Assembly (NCBI GenBank): GCA_000961805.1
Contig: LADV01000052.1
Coordinates: 1 to 15,911, forward strand
Origin: Peptococcaceae bacterium BRH_c23
Lineage (GTDB): Bacteria > Bacillota_B > Desulfitobacteriia > Desulfitobacteriales > Desulfitobacteriaceae
Direction of reading: 5' to 3'
Length of the DNA stretch: 15,911 nucleotides
Positions 15,244 through 15,911 of the stretch are shown piece after piece. The position numbers were made by a program, and so were the translations under genes. Within the stretch, counting starts at the first letter, position 1. The number at the start of each line of letters is the position of its first letter. The notes beneath the pieces are model-generated. The model did no database searches, was not told the DNA's origin, and saw only the letters and a program-made list of their open reading frames with translations.

Positions 15244-15911
15244 TTATTTACTCACGCTTGTAGCAGCCTTTAATTCACCGTTATTATCAAGTGGTGGTTT
15301 AGTAATGAAGGCAATGCCCAAACCAACTAAACTGGCAACTCCACCGATGAGGAAGGCGCTTTTAAAATTACCCGTTGCATCTTTGGCCATCGCTGAAACT
15401 ATCGGAGCACCAACCGCTGAAGCACTGAAGAATAAGAGTACTAAACCATAATTTACACCTAGGTGCTTCGCACCAAAGAAGTCAGCAACCGTAGCTGGCA
15501 TGGTACCTAAAAAACCACCGTAACAGAAGGCGACGATACCAATGCCTACCAGTGATATGAAACCTTGCAGTTGGTTGAGGAAGAGCATGGTAACACCAGA
15601 GACAAATAATAGCACCATCAGAGTACGTACACGACCCATCCTATCCGCAGCAGCGCCCCAAAGAAAGCGTCCCGAGGCATTCCCAATGGAGATCAGCATG
15701 ATTGCAAACGTTGCCGCATAGTCAGAAAGACCTGCTTGAAGCGCCAGAATCTTACCAAAAGGTATCACCATTAAACCCGAGATACAACCAATCAAAAGGA
15801 TCATAGAGAGCATATAAAATTGAGGAGTTGCCAACATTTCCTTGGGTGAATAATTCCGAGTCACGATTGCAGCCTTAGTACCAGCAACCGGCGGAGTCCA
15901 ACCAAATGGTT
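15244..15911 (-). CDS. OFA-type major facilitator transporter, C-terminal part
   Basis: The frame is open to the right edge; 221 residues are visible. They begin in the central loop, with a GWTPP motif typical of oxalate/formate antiporter (OFA) family members, then about five to six hydrophobic segments (probably TM7-12). The loop GAAADRMGR matches the conserved MFS loop between two helices, and GGFLGTMPATVADFFGAKHLGVNYG is the OFA-like segment (described by its ends: GGFLGTMP and GVNYG). The family exchanges or imports small mono- and dicarboxylates in the cytoplasmic membrane. Position 116 bases upstream of CoAT2 suggests uptake of a carboxylate that CoAT2 then activates. The substrate is not readable, and the N-terminal half is outside the window. 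Confidence 0.87.
   Translation of the reverse strand, partial: PFGWTPPVAGTKAAIVTRNYSPKEMLATPQFYMLSMILLIGCISGLMVIPFGKILALQAGLSDYAATFAIMLISIGNASGRFLWGAAADRMGRVRTLMVLLFVSGVTMLFLNQLQGFISLVGIGIVAFCYGGFLGTMPATVADFFGAKHLGVNYGLVLLFFSASAVGAPIVSAMAKDATGNFKSAFLIGGVASLVGLGIAFITKPPLDNNGELKAATSVSK

Overview
The window looks like a chromosomal segment of a spore-forming clostridial Firmicute, most like the Desulfosporosinus/Desulfitobacterium group (Peptococcaceae sensu lato). The inference rests on strong AGGAGG-type ribosome binding sites, moderate G+C, an RlmCD-type rRNA methyltransferase, a sigma-54 enhancer-binding protein and a clostridial-type C4 acyl-CoA gene set. Genus is inferred, not proven. Every convincing gene is on the minus strand, so transcription runs from high to low coordinates.

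Right part (about 11.4-15.9 kb): the C-terminal half of an OFA-type major facilitator transporter is cut by the right edge. It is followed by a family-1-like acetyl-CoA hydrolase/CoA-transferase (CoAT2) and a PAS-PAS-AAA+-Fis sigma-54 activator. A 398-base intergenic region (11445-11842) follows with no gene. It holds palindromic candidate activator sites, a perfect 42-bp palindrome, a full-consensus sigma-54 (-24/-12) promoter and a leader hairpin.

Centre (about 3.1-11.4 kb): a seven-gene run reads CoA-transferase (CoAT1), thiolase, acyl-CoA dehydrogenase, 3-hydroxybutyryl-CoA dehydrogenase, crotonase, second acyl-CoA dehydrogenase, second thiolase. It ends at a strong hairpin terminator at 3104-3148. 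Together these enzymes interconvert acetyl-CoA and butyryl-CoA, and the CoA-transferase exchanges CoA between acid and acyl-CoA. The set can run as butyrate (short-chain fatty acid) beta-oxidation or as butyrate formation. No etfAB electron-transfer flavoprotein genes are in the window. The last two genes are separated from the rest by unusually long, hairpin-rich gaps (170 and 272 bases).

Left part: a CPBP-family membrane protease, the 23S rRNA m5U methyltransferase, and a 360-base gap (540-899) with two terminators and a possible small transcript. Last comes the N-terminal part of a GHKL-type ATPase, cut by the left edge, whose codon use is visibly more G+C-rich than that of its neighbours.

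The most notable features are: two CoA-transferase genes that are almost identical over about 1.24 kb and flank their likely regulator as direct repeats; the sigma-54 control region; and a palindrome-rich mobile-element-like repeat between crotonase and an acyl-CoA dehydrogenase, with a decayed second copy after the last thiolase.
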